Source: Acidobacteriota bacterium (GTDB taxonomy: Bacteria; Acidobacteriota; Thermoanaerobaculia; UBA5066). From it: DNA of 61,381 nt. This document shows positions 8,365-16,921 of the stretch, in pieces. The stretch covers positions 1 through 61,381 of the forward strand of contig JADJVE010000013.1 of the NCBI GenBank assembly GCA_016716715.1, written 5' to 3'. A program made the translations under genes and the position numbers. Every line of letters starts with the position of its first letter. The first letter of the stretch is position 1. The notes beneath the pieces are model-generated. The model ran no database searches, had not been told where the DNA came from, and was given only the letters and a program-made list of their open reading frames with translations.

Positions 8365-9567
8365 ATGAAGACGTACGACGTGGCGGTCGTCGGGGGCGGC
8401 ATCGTGGGCCTCGCGACCGCATGGCGCCTGCTCGAGAAGGACCCGCGGCTCTCCGTCGTCCTCCTCGAGAAGGAGGGCGAGGCCGGCGCCCACCAGACCG
8501 GCCACAACAGCGGCGTCATCCACTCGGGCCTGTACTACAAGCCCGGCTCCGAAAAGGCGAAGACGTGCGTCGAGGGCGGGCGCCTGCTTCTCGACTTCTG
8601 CCGGACGTACGGCGTCCCGCACGAGATCTGCGGCAAGCTCGTCGTCGCGACGTCCGACGAAGAGCTGCCTCGCCTCGACGAGCTCGCGCGCCGCGGCCGC
8701 GAGAACGGCGTCGCGGGGCTGAGAGAGCTCGGCCCCGAGGAGCTTAGAAAGATCGAGCCGAACGCGGCGGGGATCAAGGCCCTCCACGTGCCTCCGACGG
8801 GCATCACGAACTACGGAGTCGTCGCGCGGACGCTGGCCGCCGAACTCACGAAGAAGGGCGTCGACGTGCGCTTCCGCGCGAAGGTCACGACGCTCGCGTC
8901 GAACAGCTCCGAGGTCCGGATCGTCGCGGGCGGCGAGCACGTGGCCGCGAGGCACGCCGTCGCGTGCGCGGGCCTCCAGGCCGACCGCGTCGCGCGGCTC
9001 GACGGCGTGGACGCCGGCGTGAAGATCGTCCCGTTCCGCGGCGAGTACTACAAGCTCGCGCCGGGGCGCGAGGGCCTCGTGAAGGGGCTCCTCTATCCCG
9101 TGCCCGACCCGCGCTTCCCGTTCCTCGGCGTCCACTTCACGCGGCTCGTGGGCGGCGGGGCCGAGGCCGGCCCGAACGCCGTCCCCGCGCTCGCGCGCGA
9201 GGGCTACACGAAGACGTCGTTCAACCTCTTCGACGCGCTCGAGGAGGCGGCGAACCCGGGCGTCTGGAAGCTTCTCGTGAAGTACGGCGGCATGGCGACG
9301 GGGGAGCTCTACCGCTCGTTCTGGAAGCCGGCGTTCGTGAAGGCGCTGCAGAAGCTCATGCCCGGCATCCGGAGCGAGGACCTCGTCCCCGGGGGAGCGG
9401 GAGTGCGCGCGCAGGCGCTGCGGCGCGACGGAACGCTCGAAGACGACTTCGTCCTCGCGCCGCACGGCCGCATCGTCCACGTCCTGAACGCCCCGTCACC
9501 CGCGGCGACCGCTTCCCTCGCGATCGGCGGGCGCATCGCGGAAGCTGTGGCTGCGATGCGGAGCTGA
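8365..9567 (+). CDS. lhgO: L-2-hydroxyglutarate oxidase/dehydrogenase
   Basis: A 400-residue FAD enzyme of the DAO/GlpD-like superfamily that oxidises L-2-hydroxyglutarate to 2-oxoglutarate, passing electrons to the quinone pool or to oxygen. The N-terminal Rossmann motif is VVGGGIVGLATAWRLLE. The LhgO hallmark HQTGHNSGVIHSGLYY follows at about residues 48-63, along with the C-terminal GGAGVRAQAL region. Length is that of the family. A good ribosome site (AAGGGA) lies 5 bases before ATG 8365, and radC ends 10 bases upstream, so it likely belongs to the same transcript. It may repair metabolites produced by malate dehydrogenase side activity. Confidence 0.9.
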   Translation: MKTYDVAVVGGGIVGLATAWRLLEKDPRLSVVLLEKEGEAGAHQTGHNSGVIHSGLYYKPGSEKAKTCVEGGRLLLDFCRTYGVPHEICGKLVVATSDEELPRLDELARRGRENGVAGLRELGPEELRKIEPNAAGIKALHVPPTGITNYGVVARTLAAELTKKGVDVRFRAKVTTLASNSSEVRIVAGGEHVAARHAVACAGLQADRVARLDGVDAGVKIVPFRGEYYKLAPGREGLVKGLLYPVPDPRFPFLGVHFTRLVGGGAEAGPNAVPALAREGYTKTSFNLFDALEEAANPGVWKLLVKYGGMATGELYRSFWKPAFVKALQKLMPGIRSEDLVPGGAGVRAQALRRDGTLEDDFVLAPHGRIVHVLNAPSPAATASLAIGGRIAEAVAAMRS

Positions 9568-9596
9568 GGACCCTTCTCGGGGACCCGGCCGGGGCA

Positions 9597-9602
9597 TACA
9601 AT
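9597..9602 (+). promoter_or_regulatory. Possible -10 element for the ParE-type toxin-antitoxin pair
   Basis: TACAAT sits 6 bases upstream of the antitoxin ATG at 9609, in an otherwise very GC-rich gap. No convincing ribosome site lies between them, so a leaderless or nearly leaderless transcript is possible. A -35 box is not clear. Confidence 0.35.
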
Positions 9603-9608
9603 TCGCGC

Positions 9609-9848
9609 ATGTCCACGGACGAAATCCTCGCCGCCGTGCTCGCGCTCGACCCCAAGACGAGGGCCAGAGTCGCGCACCGGATCATCGCCAGCCTCGACGA
9701 AACCGTCGAGAGCCTCGGCGAGGCCGAATGGGAGGCCGCGTGGGTCGAGGAGTCCGAGCGCCGCCTCGCCGACATGCGTGAGGGCAGGGTAAACGGCATC
9801 CCCGGCGAGCAGGTCTTCGCGAGTGCCAGAGCCCGCCTCAGCTCGTAG
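9609..9848 (+). CDS. Antitoxin-like addiction module protein (TIGR02574 type)
   Basis: A 79-residue acidic protein starting STDEILAAVLALDPKTRARV, with the family hallmarks of an N-terminal leucine-rich helix, a central LGEAEWEAAWVEESERRL segment and a C-terminal tail that overlaps the toxin start. These antitoxins neutralise ParE/RelE toxins encoded just downstream and repress their own promoter. The reading frame overlaps the toxin gene by 26 bases, the usual architecture. Intact and credible. Confidence 0.85.
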   Translation: MSTDEILAAVLALDPKTRARVAHRIIASLDETVESLGEAEWEAAWVEESERRLADMREGRVNGIPGEQVFASARARLSS

Positions 9849-10080
9849 ATACGAGTTCCATCCCGAGGCAGCGGACGAGTTTCTTGCCGAGCTCGATCGG
9901 CTCAAGGCGGTGGATCCTCAGGTTGCCAGCGACTTCACCGGCGAGGTTCAGGCGGGCGTTCATCTCCTCCTCGAGTATCCGGAAGCCGGGCCTGCGCTGG
10001 GACGATCGAGAGTTCTTCGCAGGAAGGTGCTCCGGAGGTTCCGGTTCACGCTCATCTATGCCATTGAGTCCACGCCGTAG
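9823..10080 (+). CDS. ParE/RelE-family toxin, 3' end frameshifted
   Basis: An 85-residue product from GTG 9823 with a typical ParE start (YEFHPEAADEFLAELDRL) and core (LLLEYPEAGPALGRSRVLRRKVLRRFRFTLIYAIE split across residues 49-83). Family members end with a strand resembling VAVAH...RPGYW. Here the frame stops at 10080, but the adjacent frame from 10068 reads VHAVAKGGYWRR, a plausible frameshifted tail. Either a one-base error or a genuine inactivating mutation has removed the last strand. If genuine, the toxin would be weakened or dead while the antitoxin survives. The tail also lacks the usual Arg-x-Pro spacing, so some decay is likely. Confidence 0.75.
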   Translation: MPEPASARRYEFHPEAADEFLAELDRLKAVDPQVASDFTGEVQAGVHLLLEYPEAGPALGRSRVLRRKVLRRFRFTLIYAIESTP

Positions 10081-10217
10081 CCAAGGGGGGATACTGGCGT
10101 CGCGGATGGCCGGGAGACATTCGTCTGTGCCTGTGGCGCAGGCGGGGCGGGGGCGCCGGTACGGTTGGTTCCTGGGCGTGTTTCCCTCTCGTCGGGGCGC
10201 ACCACCGCTCGATCTGG

Positions 10218-10439
10218 ATGGTTCGAGGCCTTGTTGGTCTTGGGGTCTTGGTTGGGGTGACGCGAGTCTGTCTGTTGATGAGTGGAGGGAGAGGTGACCT
10301 TGCTCAACTCGCGACGGTGGGGTACGTGCTGTTCGTTACGTGGTGCGTAGTCGCGGCGATCTTGCTCGTCGGCGCCCCAGTCTTGCTGTCGGAGCGCGTG
10401 GCTCGCTTCATCCAAGCGCCGTTTTCGACAAGGAGCTGA
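10218..10439 (+). CDS. Possible small membrane protein
   Basis: An ORF of 73 codons with two hydrophobic segments (GLVGLGVLVGVTRVCLL and VLFVTWCVVAAILLVGAPVLL) separated by a short polar loop. Base composition is lower in GC than the neighbours. It is in the same frame as the run-on tail of the damaged ParE toxin and may be no more than read-through sequence. No ribosome site stands out before ATG 10218. It ends 1 base before the convergent reductase gene. The stretch 10081-10217 shows nothing else. Confidence 0.35.
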   Translation: MVRGLVGLGVLVGVTRVCLLMSGGRGDLAQLATVGYVLFVTWCVVAAILLVGAPVLLSERVARFIQAPFSTRS

Positions 10440-10440
10440 T

Positions 10441-12672
10441 CTAGAAGACCCACCGGTACCCGAGGTACCAGGCCGTCGCGATGTGGATGGTGATCACGAG
10501 CACGAGAAACACGGCCAGCACCACGTGGAAGCCGCGCCAGTAGGTCATCACCGCTTTCGCCGTGCGGAACACGGAAGCCTGTCGTTTCAATTTCAGGAGC
10601 CGCGTGATCATCGTGCTGAACTCGTGGTAGTCGTCCCGCGTCGCGAAATGAGACCGGCACGAGACGAGGGACAGCCTCACACGGATTACGTCCAAGGGAA
10701 ACGTGAAGAGCGCCCGGAAGAAGCCCATCCCCTCGGCGGGATCTGACGTCGCTTTCCTGAGGAGCCAGTGGATGTCCTGCGGCCTTTGGACTCTCTCGAG
10801 AAGCGGGTTCAGGGTTCCCCGGAGCTGTTCCATGCGGCTCCGGAGCTCGGTCAATTCGAGATAGTGGTCTCCCGCAATCGGAACCAGCCCGAAAAGGAAA
10901 CGCCCCACGAGTCCTGTCGAGACCACGCAGATCAGCGAGCTGTAGCAGAGCGTCGCGATCATGTTGTTCGAGCCAAAGGCCGAGTGGAAGAGGATCACGA
11001 GGGGGCTCATCACGCCGACGAAGACATGGAACGTGAGCCAGTGGCGGATCGACTTCTTGCCCTTCAGTCGGCGCCAGTGCTTCCGCAGGGGAAGAAGGAA
11101 ATTCGAGAGCATCACGACGGTGGCGACGACGCCGATGCCGTGCCCCCACCCGCCCCCCGGCTTGAGGGCCTTGTGCAGCGGTGAATACACGCGCTGGGCG
11201 GTGGGGAGCCAGTAGTAGTTCCGTCCGACGTACCACAGACCCGCCAGGATGACGAGGCCGGCGAGGGCCAGCAGCGTCCCCAGCCGGACGCGCTGTCGTT
11301 CCTCGGTCGTCTCGTCGGTGATGACCCGGGAGGTCGTCGAGACGGACTTCTTCTTCGGTTTCTCGAAGGCCTGCCCGACATGTCGCTGAATCGAAACGCC
11401 GAGGCTCTGAAGGAATTCCGTGGGGAGGACGCCCCCGACGTTGATCACGACGTAGTCGTTCGCGATCTCGGTCTTCGTCCCGGCGACGTCGAGCACGACC
11501 TTGTCCGGATGGATGGACAGGACGTTGGAGCTCATGAGAGCGTTCACGCGCCCGTCCGCGATGAGCTTCTCGATGTTCTCCTTGTTGCGCTGCTTCGCCC
11601 TGCCGAAGGCGGGGGAGCGGTAGGAGATGCTGACCTCCGTCCCCTTCTCCGCGGCCACCATCTGGGCGATCTCGAGAGCCGAGTCGCCTCCTCCGACGAC
11701 GAGAACCTTCTTCCCGGCGTACTGCTCGGGGTGAAGGAGGAGGTAGGTCACCTTGGGAAGATCCTCGCCGGGCACCTCCAGCTTCCGGGGAGTGCCCATG
11801 CGGCCGATGGCCAGAACCACCTTCTGGCACTTGATCTTCCCCTTCTCGGTCAGCACCTCGAAGTTCCCGTCGTCGCCGTTGATCCCGCTGACCTTGACGC
11901 CGTGGTAGATCTTGATCGCCGCCTTCTTGAGCGCCTCGGCGAACGTCTCCATCAGGGCTTCTTTCGAGATCAGCGGCTTGCCGAACTTCCCGTAGAAGGG
12001 GAGATCGACGGTCTCCGTCATCACGAGCTTCTGCCGCGGGTAGTTGGCGATCGTCCCGCCGAGGGAGCTGCCCTGGTCCACGAGGACGAAGGACAGGCCG
12101 GCCTCTTTCATCGCCAGCGCGGTGGCGATCCCGGCCGGCCCGGCGCCGACGATGGTGGCGTGGACCTGTTTTTCGACCAGTGGCCTGGCGATGCCCTTGA
12201 AATGGCGGCCCACCTGCAGCCCCTGCCGCACGGCGTTCTTGATGAGGCCCATCCCGCCGAGCTCCCCGACGATGTGAACGCCGGCGCGGTTCGTCTCGAA
12301 GAACTCGTCGACCTCGGGAAGGTCGAGCCCGCGCTCGCTCGTGCCGAACACGAGCCGGATGGCGCCGACGGGGCACTCGAGCTCGCACCGTGAGTGGCCG
12401 ATGCAGTTCGCCGCGACGACGAGGGCGGCCCTCCCGTCGACGATGCCCAGGATGTCTCCTTCCGGGCAGACCTTGATGCACGAGAGGCTCCCGATGCAGG
12501 TGTTCGGGTCGATGACCGGGTGCAGCGAGGGAGGGAGGTGGAGCTCCTTCGCGATCGAGGTCTTGAGGATCTGCGTGTCCCGGAACTGACGCTTCCGGCG
12601 GCGCAGGAGGAACAGGTAGATCCCCAGGCCAACCACCGCGAGCGACGCGATGAGAACCGCCGTGTTCTGCAT
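10441..12672 (-). CDS. Ferredoxin-flavin reductase fused to cytochrome-b-like membrane domain
   Basis: A 743-residue multi-domain redox protein. Residues 4-22 form an N-terminal membrane anchor. A ferredoxin-like module follows with two motifs, C59-x5-C65-x3-C69-P and C90-x5-C96-x3-C100-P. In each, the second cysteine of a standard CxxCxxCxxxCP motif is replaced (Ser and His). Next is a thioredoxin-reductase-type FAD/NAD(P) domain (VGAGPAGIATALAM at about 175; VGGGDSALEIAQ at about 330). After about residue 450 come several membrane helices with paired histidines (HWLTFHVFVG, LFHSAFG, GFHVVLAVF and ITIHIATAW), suiting heme b. The likely role is moving electrons between NAD(P)H, iron-sulfur clusters and heme across the membrane. 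The partner is not apparent. The promoter lies in the 188-bp gap shared with metG. Confidence 0.8.
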   Translation of the reverse strand: MQNTAVLIASLAVVGLGIYLFLLRRRKRQFRDTQILKTSIAKELHLPPSLHPVIDPNTCIGSLSCIKVCPEGDILGIVDGRAALVVAANCIGHSRCELECPVGAIRLVFGTSERGLDLPEVDEFFETNRAGVHIVGELGGMGLIKNAVRQGLQVGRHFKGIARPLVEKQVHATIVGAGPAGIATALAMKEAGLSFVLVDQGSSLGGTIANYPRQKLVMTETVDLPFYGKFGKPLISKEALMETFAEALKKAAIKIYHGVKVSGINGDDGNFEVLTEKGKIKCQKVVLAIGRMGTPRKLEVPGEDLPKVTYLLLHPEQYAGKKVLVVGGGDSALEIAQMVAAEKGTEVSISYRSPAFGRAKQRNKENIEKLIADGRVNALMSSNVLSIHPDKVVLDVAGTKTEIANDYVVINVGGVLPTEFLQSLGVSIQRHVGQAFEKPKKKSVSTTSRVITDETTEERQRVRLGTLLALAGLVILAGLWYVGRNYYWLPTAQRVYSPLHKALKPGGGWGHGIGVVATVVMLSNFLLPLRKHWRRLKGKKSIRHWLTFHVFVGVMSPLVILFHSAFGSNNMIATLCYSSLICVVSTGLVGRFLFGLVPIAGDHYLELTELRSRMEQLRGTLNPLLERVQRPQDIHWLLRKATSDPAEGMGFFRALFTFPLDVIRVRLSLVSCRSHFATRDDYHEFSTMITRLLKLKRQASVFRTAKAVMTYWRGFHVVLAVFLVLVITIHIATAWYLGYRWVF

Positions 12673-12860
12673 CGTCTACACCTCGGAGCAGCCGTCAGGG
12701 TGTTTCGGTTCCGGATGGGGCCAGCGCCCGAAAGGTGAGCGCCTCGTCCCTCTCATTCTCGCAGGAGCAGGCCGGCTCGCTCCTGGAGCATTCGAAACAC
12801 GTGAGCCGCCGGCTCCGGGAGGCGTTCGCCCGCTAGATCCCGGGTTATCCTCAGCAGTTC

Positions 12861-14924
12861 ATGGCGGCCCGCTACTTCACCACCCCGATCTACTACGTCA
12901 ACGACCGGCCCCACATCGGGCACCTGTACACGACGGTCGTGACGGACGCGCTTTCGCGCTACTGGCGCCTGCGCGGCGAGGACGTGCGGATGCTGACCGG
13001 CACGGACGAGCACGGCCAGAACATCGAGAAGGTCGCGAAGAAGGAAGGCGTCGCGCCGATCGTCATCGCCGACCGGCACGCGCCCACGTTCAGGAACCTC
13101 TGGCAGACGTTCGGGATCGCGAACGACGACTTCATCCGGACGACCGAGCCGCGCCACCGCAAGGGCGTCGAGGAGATCATCCGCCGGCTGGACGCCGCGG
13201 GCGACCTCTACACCGCGTCGCACGAGGGCTGGTACTGCCCGCCGTGCGAGGCCTTCTACCCGGAGAAGGACCTCCTCGACGGCAAGTGCCCCGTCCACGG
13301 CACGACGCTCGAGCTGCAGAAGGAAGAGAACGTCTTCTTCCGCCTCTCGAAGTACGGCGACCGCCTGCTCAAGCTCTACGACGAGGGCGTCGACGGCAAG
13401 CCGTTCGTCTTCCCCGAGTCGCGCCTCAACGAGGTGCGCTCGTTCGTCGGCGCGGGCCTCAAGGACCTTTCCGTCTCGCGCACGTCCATCACGTGGGGCC
13501 TGCCGTTCCCGGGGCGCCCCGGCCACGTCGTCTACGTCTGGCTCGACGCGCTCGTCAATTACGTCACGGCGCTCGGCTTCGGCTCCGGCGACATGTCGCT
13601 CTACGAGCGGTACTGGCCCGGCATCCACGTGATCGGCAAGGACATCCTGCGGTTCCACGCGGTCTACTGGCCGGCGTTCCTGATGTCGGCCGGCATGCCC
13701 GTCCCGCGCCAGGTCGTCGGCCACGGCTGGTGGTTGAAGGACGCCCGGAAAATGTCGAAGTCGGTCGGCAACGTCGTGCGCCCCGACGAGCTCGTCGCCG
13801 CGTTCGGCGTGGACGCCCTGCGCTGGCACTTCCTCGCGGCGATGTCGTTCGGGCAGGATGCGAGCTTCTCCGACGAGGACTTCCTCTCCGTCTACAACGC
13901 CGACCTCGCGAACGGCCTCGGCAACACGCTCTCGCGGGCCGTGAAGATGGCGTCGGACGCCTTCGGCGGGAAGACGCCCGGCGAAGTGTGCGACGACAAC
14001 GAGATTCTGGCCGCCGCGCGCGACGCGGCCGCCGCGTGGACGTCCGCGTTCGAGGGCTACCGCCTGCAGGACGCCGCGTCCGCCTTGCGCACGCTCGTGA
14101 CGCGCATCGACGGCTACATTGCCGCGAAGGAGCCGTGGAAGAAGGCGAAGGCCGAAGGCGTCACGCCCGCGCTCCACCGCATCCACTTCGCGACGCTCGA
14201 GGGTCTCCGCTTCGCGGCGTGCCTGCTGGCGCCCATCGCGCCGCGCACGGCGACGGAGATCTTCCGGCGGCTCGGCATCGAGAAGCGCGCCGAGGACGTC
14301 CGCGACTCCGACCTCGCGTGGGGCCAGCTTCCCCTGAGCGCCCCGCTTCCGCAGGCGCCGCCTCTGTTTCCAAGGGCGGACGCGAAGGAATATTTTGCTT
14401 CCAAGGAGAAGACCGTGGCCGAAGAGAAGACAGAGAAAACAGAAGAGAAAGAGAAGATTGCTTCGAATGGTCCCTCGCCGTTCGCAACGGCGCCCCTCGC
14501 GATCCAGCCGGGTGCAGCCGCGCCGCCAGCGGACTCTTCACCTTCTAAGAACTCTTCGTCTTCCTCTTCCTCCCCGTCCCCCTCTCCCTCCGAGGCCAAG
14601 ATCCCCATCGACGACTTCCTGAAGCTCGACCTGCGCGTCGGCGAGGTGATCGCCGCCGAGAAGGTCGAGAAGTCGAAGAAGCTGATGAAGATGACCGTCA
14701 GGATCGGCGAGGAAGTGCGCTCGATCGTCGGCGGCATCGCGCTGGCCTACACGCCCGACCAGCTCGTCGGGAAGAAGTTCATCTTCGTCGCGAACCTCGC
14801 GCCCGCGAAGCTCATGGGTGTCGAGTCGAACGGGATGATCCTCGCGGCCACGATCCCCGAGACGGGCGAGCCGTCGCTCCTCATGGTCGATCCGGCGGTC
14901 CCCTCGGGGGCGAAGGTCAAGTAA
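12861..14924 (+). CDS. metG: Methionyl-tRNA synthetase with C-terminal tRNA-binding domain
   Basis: A 687-residue class I synthetase charging tRNA-Met. The HIGH motif is H18-I-G-H21 and the KMSKS loop is at about 297-301. A zinc knuckle is seen in YCPPCEAF and GKCPVHG (about residues 126-148). After the anticodon-binding helices comes a low-complexity linker, first Lys/Glu-rich (about 512-535), then Ser/Pro-rich (about 555-575), joined to an OB-fold EMAPII-like tRNA-binding domain (DFLKLDLRVGEVIAAEKVEK to the end). The stop (TAA) shares a base with the next ATG at 14924. The linker is unusually AT- and repeat-rich for this genome but keeps the frame. Confidence 0.96.
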   Translation: MAARYFTTPIYYVNDRPHIGHLYTTVVTDALSRYWRLRGEDVRMLTGTDEHGQNIEKVAKKEGVAPIVIADRHAPTFRNLWQTFGIANDDFIRTTEPRHRKGVEEIIRRLDAAGDLYTASHEGWYCPPCEAFYPEKDLLDGKCPVHGTTLELQKEENVFFRLSKYGDRLLKLYDEGVDGKPFVFPESRLNEVRSFVGAGLKDLSVSRTSITWGLPFPGRPGHVVYVWLDALVNYVTALGFGSGDMSLYERYWPGIHVIGKDILRFHAVYWPAFLMSAGMPVPRQVVGHGWWLKDARKMSKSVGNVVRPDELVAAFGVDALRWHFLAAMSFGQDASFSDEDFLSVYNADLANGLGNTLSRAVKMASDAFGGKTPGEVCDDNEILAAARDAAAAWTSAFEGYRLQDAASALRTLVTRIDGYIAAKEPWKKAKAEGVTPALHRIHFATLEGLRFAACLLAPIAPRTATEIFRRLGIEKRAEDVRDSDLAWGQLPLSAPLPQAPPLFPRADAKEYFASKEKTVAEEKTEKTEEKEKIASNGPSPFATAPLAIQPGAAAPPADSSPSKNSSSSSSSPSPSPSEAKIPIDDFLKLDLRVGEVIAAEKVEKSKKLMKMTVRIGEEVRSIVGGIALAYTPDQLVGKKFIFVANLAPAKLMGVESNGMILAATIPETGEPSLLMVDPAVPSGAKVK

Positions 14925-15712
14925 TGACCCGCGTGCCTTCGTCCGAAATGCCGGCCGACCCGGCCGCGAGGGCGAACCTCGAGAAGATCCTCGCCTCGCC
15001 GACCTATGTCCGGGCGCAGGAGGACCTCGGGTTCCTCGCGAGGCGCGAGCAGCGCGGAGTCCGTCTCATGCTCGAGCTGGAGAAGGCCGACTTTCAGATG
15101 GACCAGGAAGGCGTCCGAACGACGGTCGTCGTCTTCGGCGGCGCCCGCCTGACGGAAGGCGACCGCTGGTACGCAGAGGCGCGGGAGTTCGGGCGCATCG
15201 TCTCGACGACCTGCCAGGCGAACGGCATGTGCGATTTCGTCGTCACGACGGGCGGGGGCCCGGGCGCGATGGAGGCCGCGAACCGCGGCGCGTGGGACGT
15301 CGGGGCCAAAACGGTCGGCTTCAACATCCAGCTCCCGCACGAGCAGTACCCGAACCCGTACATCACACCGTCGCTCTGCTTCCAGTTCCATTACTTCGGC
15401 ATCCGCAAGATGCACCTGCTCATGCGGGCCCGGGCGCTCGTGGCCTTCCCGGGCGGCTTCGGGACGCTGGACGAGCTCTTCGAGACGCTGACGCTCGTCC
15501 AGACCGGGAAGATGAAGCACCTCCCGATCGTCCTCGTCGGCCGGGACTACTGGGAGAAGCTCATCAACTGGAAGTTCCTCGTCGAGGAGGGCGGAATCGC
15601 GCCCGAGGATCTCGATCTCATCTCCTTCGCCGAGGGCGGCGCCGAGGCCTGGGCCGCGATCGTCGACTTCTACTCCCGGCATCCCGCCCTCCCGGGCCCG
15701 CTCTTGCGCTGA
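14924..15712 (+). CDS. LOG family nucleotide phosphoribohydrolase
   Basis: A 262-residue Rossmann-type protein of the LOG (formerly lysine decarboxylase-like) family, which hydrolyses nucleoside 5'-monophosphates to base and ribose phosphate. The two signature motifs are present: GGGPGAMEAANRGA (about residues 107-120) and FPGGFGTLDELFE (about 176-188). It is longer at the N-terminus than the shortest members, with a helical region (VRAQEDLGFLARREQRGVRL). It overlaps metG by one base at its start and the TatD gene by one base at its end, so it belongs to a compact operon. Confidence 0.88.
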   Translation: MTRVPSSEMPADPAARANLEKILASPTYVRAQEDLGFLARREQRGVRLMLELEKADFQMDQEGVRTTVVVFGGARLTEGDRWYAEAREFGRIVSTTCQANGMCDFVVTTGGGPGAMEAANRGAWDVGAKTVGFNIQLPHEQYPNPYITPSLCFQFHYFGIRKMHLLMRARALVAFPGGFGTLDELFETLTLVQTGKMKHLPIVLVGRDYWEKLINWKFLVEEGGIAPEDLDLISFAEGGAEAWAAIVDFYSRHPALPGPLLR

Positions 15713-16536
15713 TGCCGGCCGAGTACGCGGACTCGCACGGCCATCTCACGATGGTCTTCGACGGCGGCGAGATGAAGAACGCGCCCCGCGCCCCGCGCCC
15801 CGACGAGGCGAAGCTCCTCGTGACGCGCGCGAACGACGCGGGCGTCACGCGCATCCTCGTTCCGTCGACCGACCGCGAGGACCAGCGGCGCGCCGTGGAA
15901 ACCGCCGAGCGTTTCGACGGCGTGTACGCCGCCGTGGGCTTCCACCCGCACGAGGCCAAGGAGTTCGACGAGGACAGGGACCTGAAACTCTTCGAAGAAC
16001 TCTGCGCGTCGAAGAAGGTCGTCGCCGTGGGGGAGATCGGCCTCGACTACCACTACGACCACTCGCCGCGCGACGTGCAGAAGCGCGTCGTCGCCGCGCA
16101 GCTGCGCTTCGCGAAGAGCCGGAACCTCCCGGTCCTCCTCCACAACCGGCTGAGCGAGGCGGACCTCCTGCCGATCCTCGAGGCCGAGTATCCCGGCACG
16201 CCGGAGGCGCCGCGCGGCGTTTTTCACTCTTTCTGCGCAGACGTCGCGACAGGGGAGCAGGCGCTCGCGCTCGGCTACCTCGTGAGCTTCTCCGGGATGC
16301 TCACGTTCAAGACCGCCGACAACGTGCGCGAAGCGGCGGCCGCGCTGCCGCTCGCCTCGACGCTGCTCGAGACGGACGCGCCGTACCTCGCGCCGGCGCC
16401 GTTCCGCGGCAAGCCGAACGAGTCGAGCTATCTCCCGCGCACGGCCGCGCGCCTCGCCGAGGTCAAGGGCGTTTCCGTCGACGAGGTCGCGCGCGTGACG
16501 ACGGAGAACTTCAAGCGGCTCTTCCGCGTGTCCTGA
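15712..16536 (+). CDS. TatD family metal-dependent hydrolase (DNase)
   Basis: A 274-residue TIM-barrel metallohydrolase. The N-terminal metal motif reads DSHGHL (family DSHxHL), and other metal ligands sit in AVGFHPHEAKEF, GEIGLDYHYDHSP, LLHNR, GVFHSFC and LLETDAPYLAP. TatD proteins are 3'-5' exonucleases linked to DNA quality control. Start ATG 15712 overlaps the LOG gene stop (TGATG). The next gene begins 11 bases after the stop. Full family length and no missing ligands. Confidence 0.9.
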   Translation: MPAEYADSHGHLTMVFDGGEMKNAPRAPRPDEAKLLVTRANDAGVTRILVPSTDREDQRRAVETAERFDGVYAAVGFHPHEAKEFDEDRDLKLFEELCASKKVVAVGEIGLDYHYDHSPRDVQKRVVAAQLRFAKSRNLPVLLHNRLSEADLLPILEAEYPGTPEAPRGVFHSFCADVATGEQALALGYLVSFSGMLTFKTADNVREAAAALPLASTLLETDAPYLAPAPFRGKPNESSYLPRTAARLAEVKGVSVDEVARVTTENFKRLFRVS

Positions 16537-16546
16537 GAAGGTCCCC

Positions 16547-16921
16547 GTGGCCCGCCCGCCCCGCCTGACGAGAGCCGAGTTCGAGAAGCTCGTCGAGAAG
16601 GCGATCGCCGAGCTGCCCGAGGAGTTCCGCTCGCGGATCGAGAACGTCGTCATCGCGGTCGAGGACGAGCCGACGGACGAAGACTACGAGCTGACGGACA
16701 CCCCGGACGACGAGGACCTCTTCGGCATCTACCGCGGGGCGATGCGCACGGAGATGTCGTGGGACGTCCTGCCCGAGCTCCCGCCGCAGGTCGTCGTCTT
16801 CCGCGGCCCGATCCTCCGCAACACGGACACGAGCCGCGAGGCCGTTCGCGAGATCAAGGACACGATCGTCCACGAGCTCGGCCACTACTTCGGGCTCGAG
16901 GACGACGAGATGCCGTACTGA
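16547..16921 (+). CDS. Small zincin-like metallopeptidase family protein
   Basis: A 124-residue protein from GTG 16547 of the Zincin_1 (DUF1025) family. The metal site HELGHYFGLEDDEM is at the extreme C-terminus, and the central part has the family pattern LFGIYRGA and VVVFRGPILR. The substrate is unknown. These proteins sit in housekeeping operons. It is the last gene of the metG-LOG-TatD run and converges with the VapC gene, whose stop begins one base later. Confidence 0.88.
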   Translation: MARPPRLTRAEFEKLVEKAIAELPEEFRSRIENVVIAVEDEPTDEDYELTDTPDDEDLFGIYRGAMRTEMSWDVLPELPPQVVVFRGPILRNTDTSREAVREIKDTIVHELGHYFGLEDDEMPY

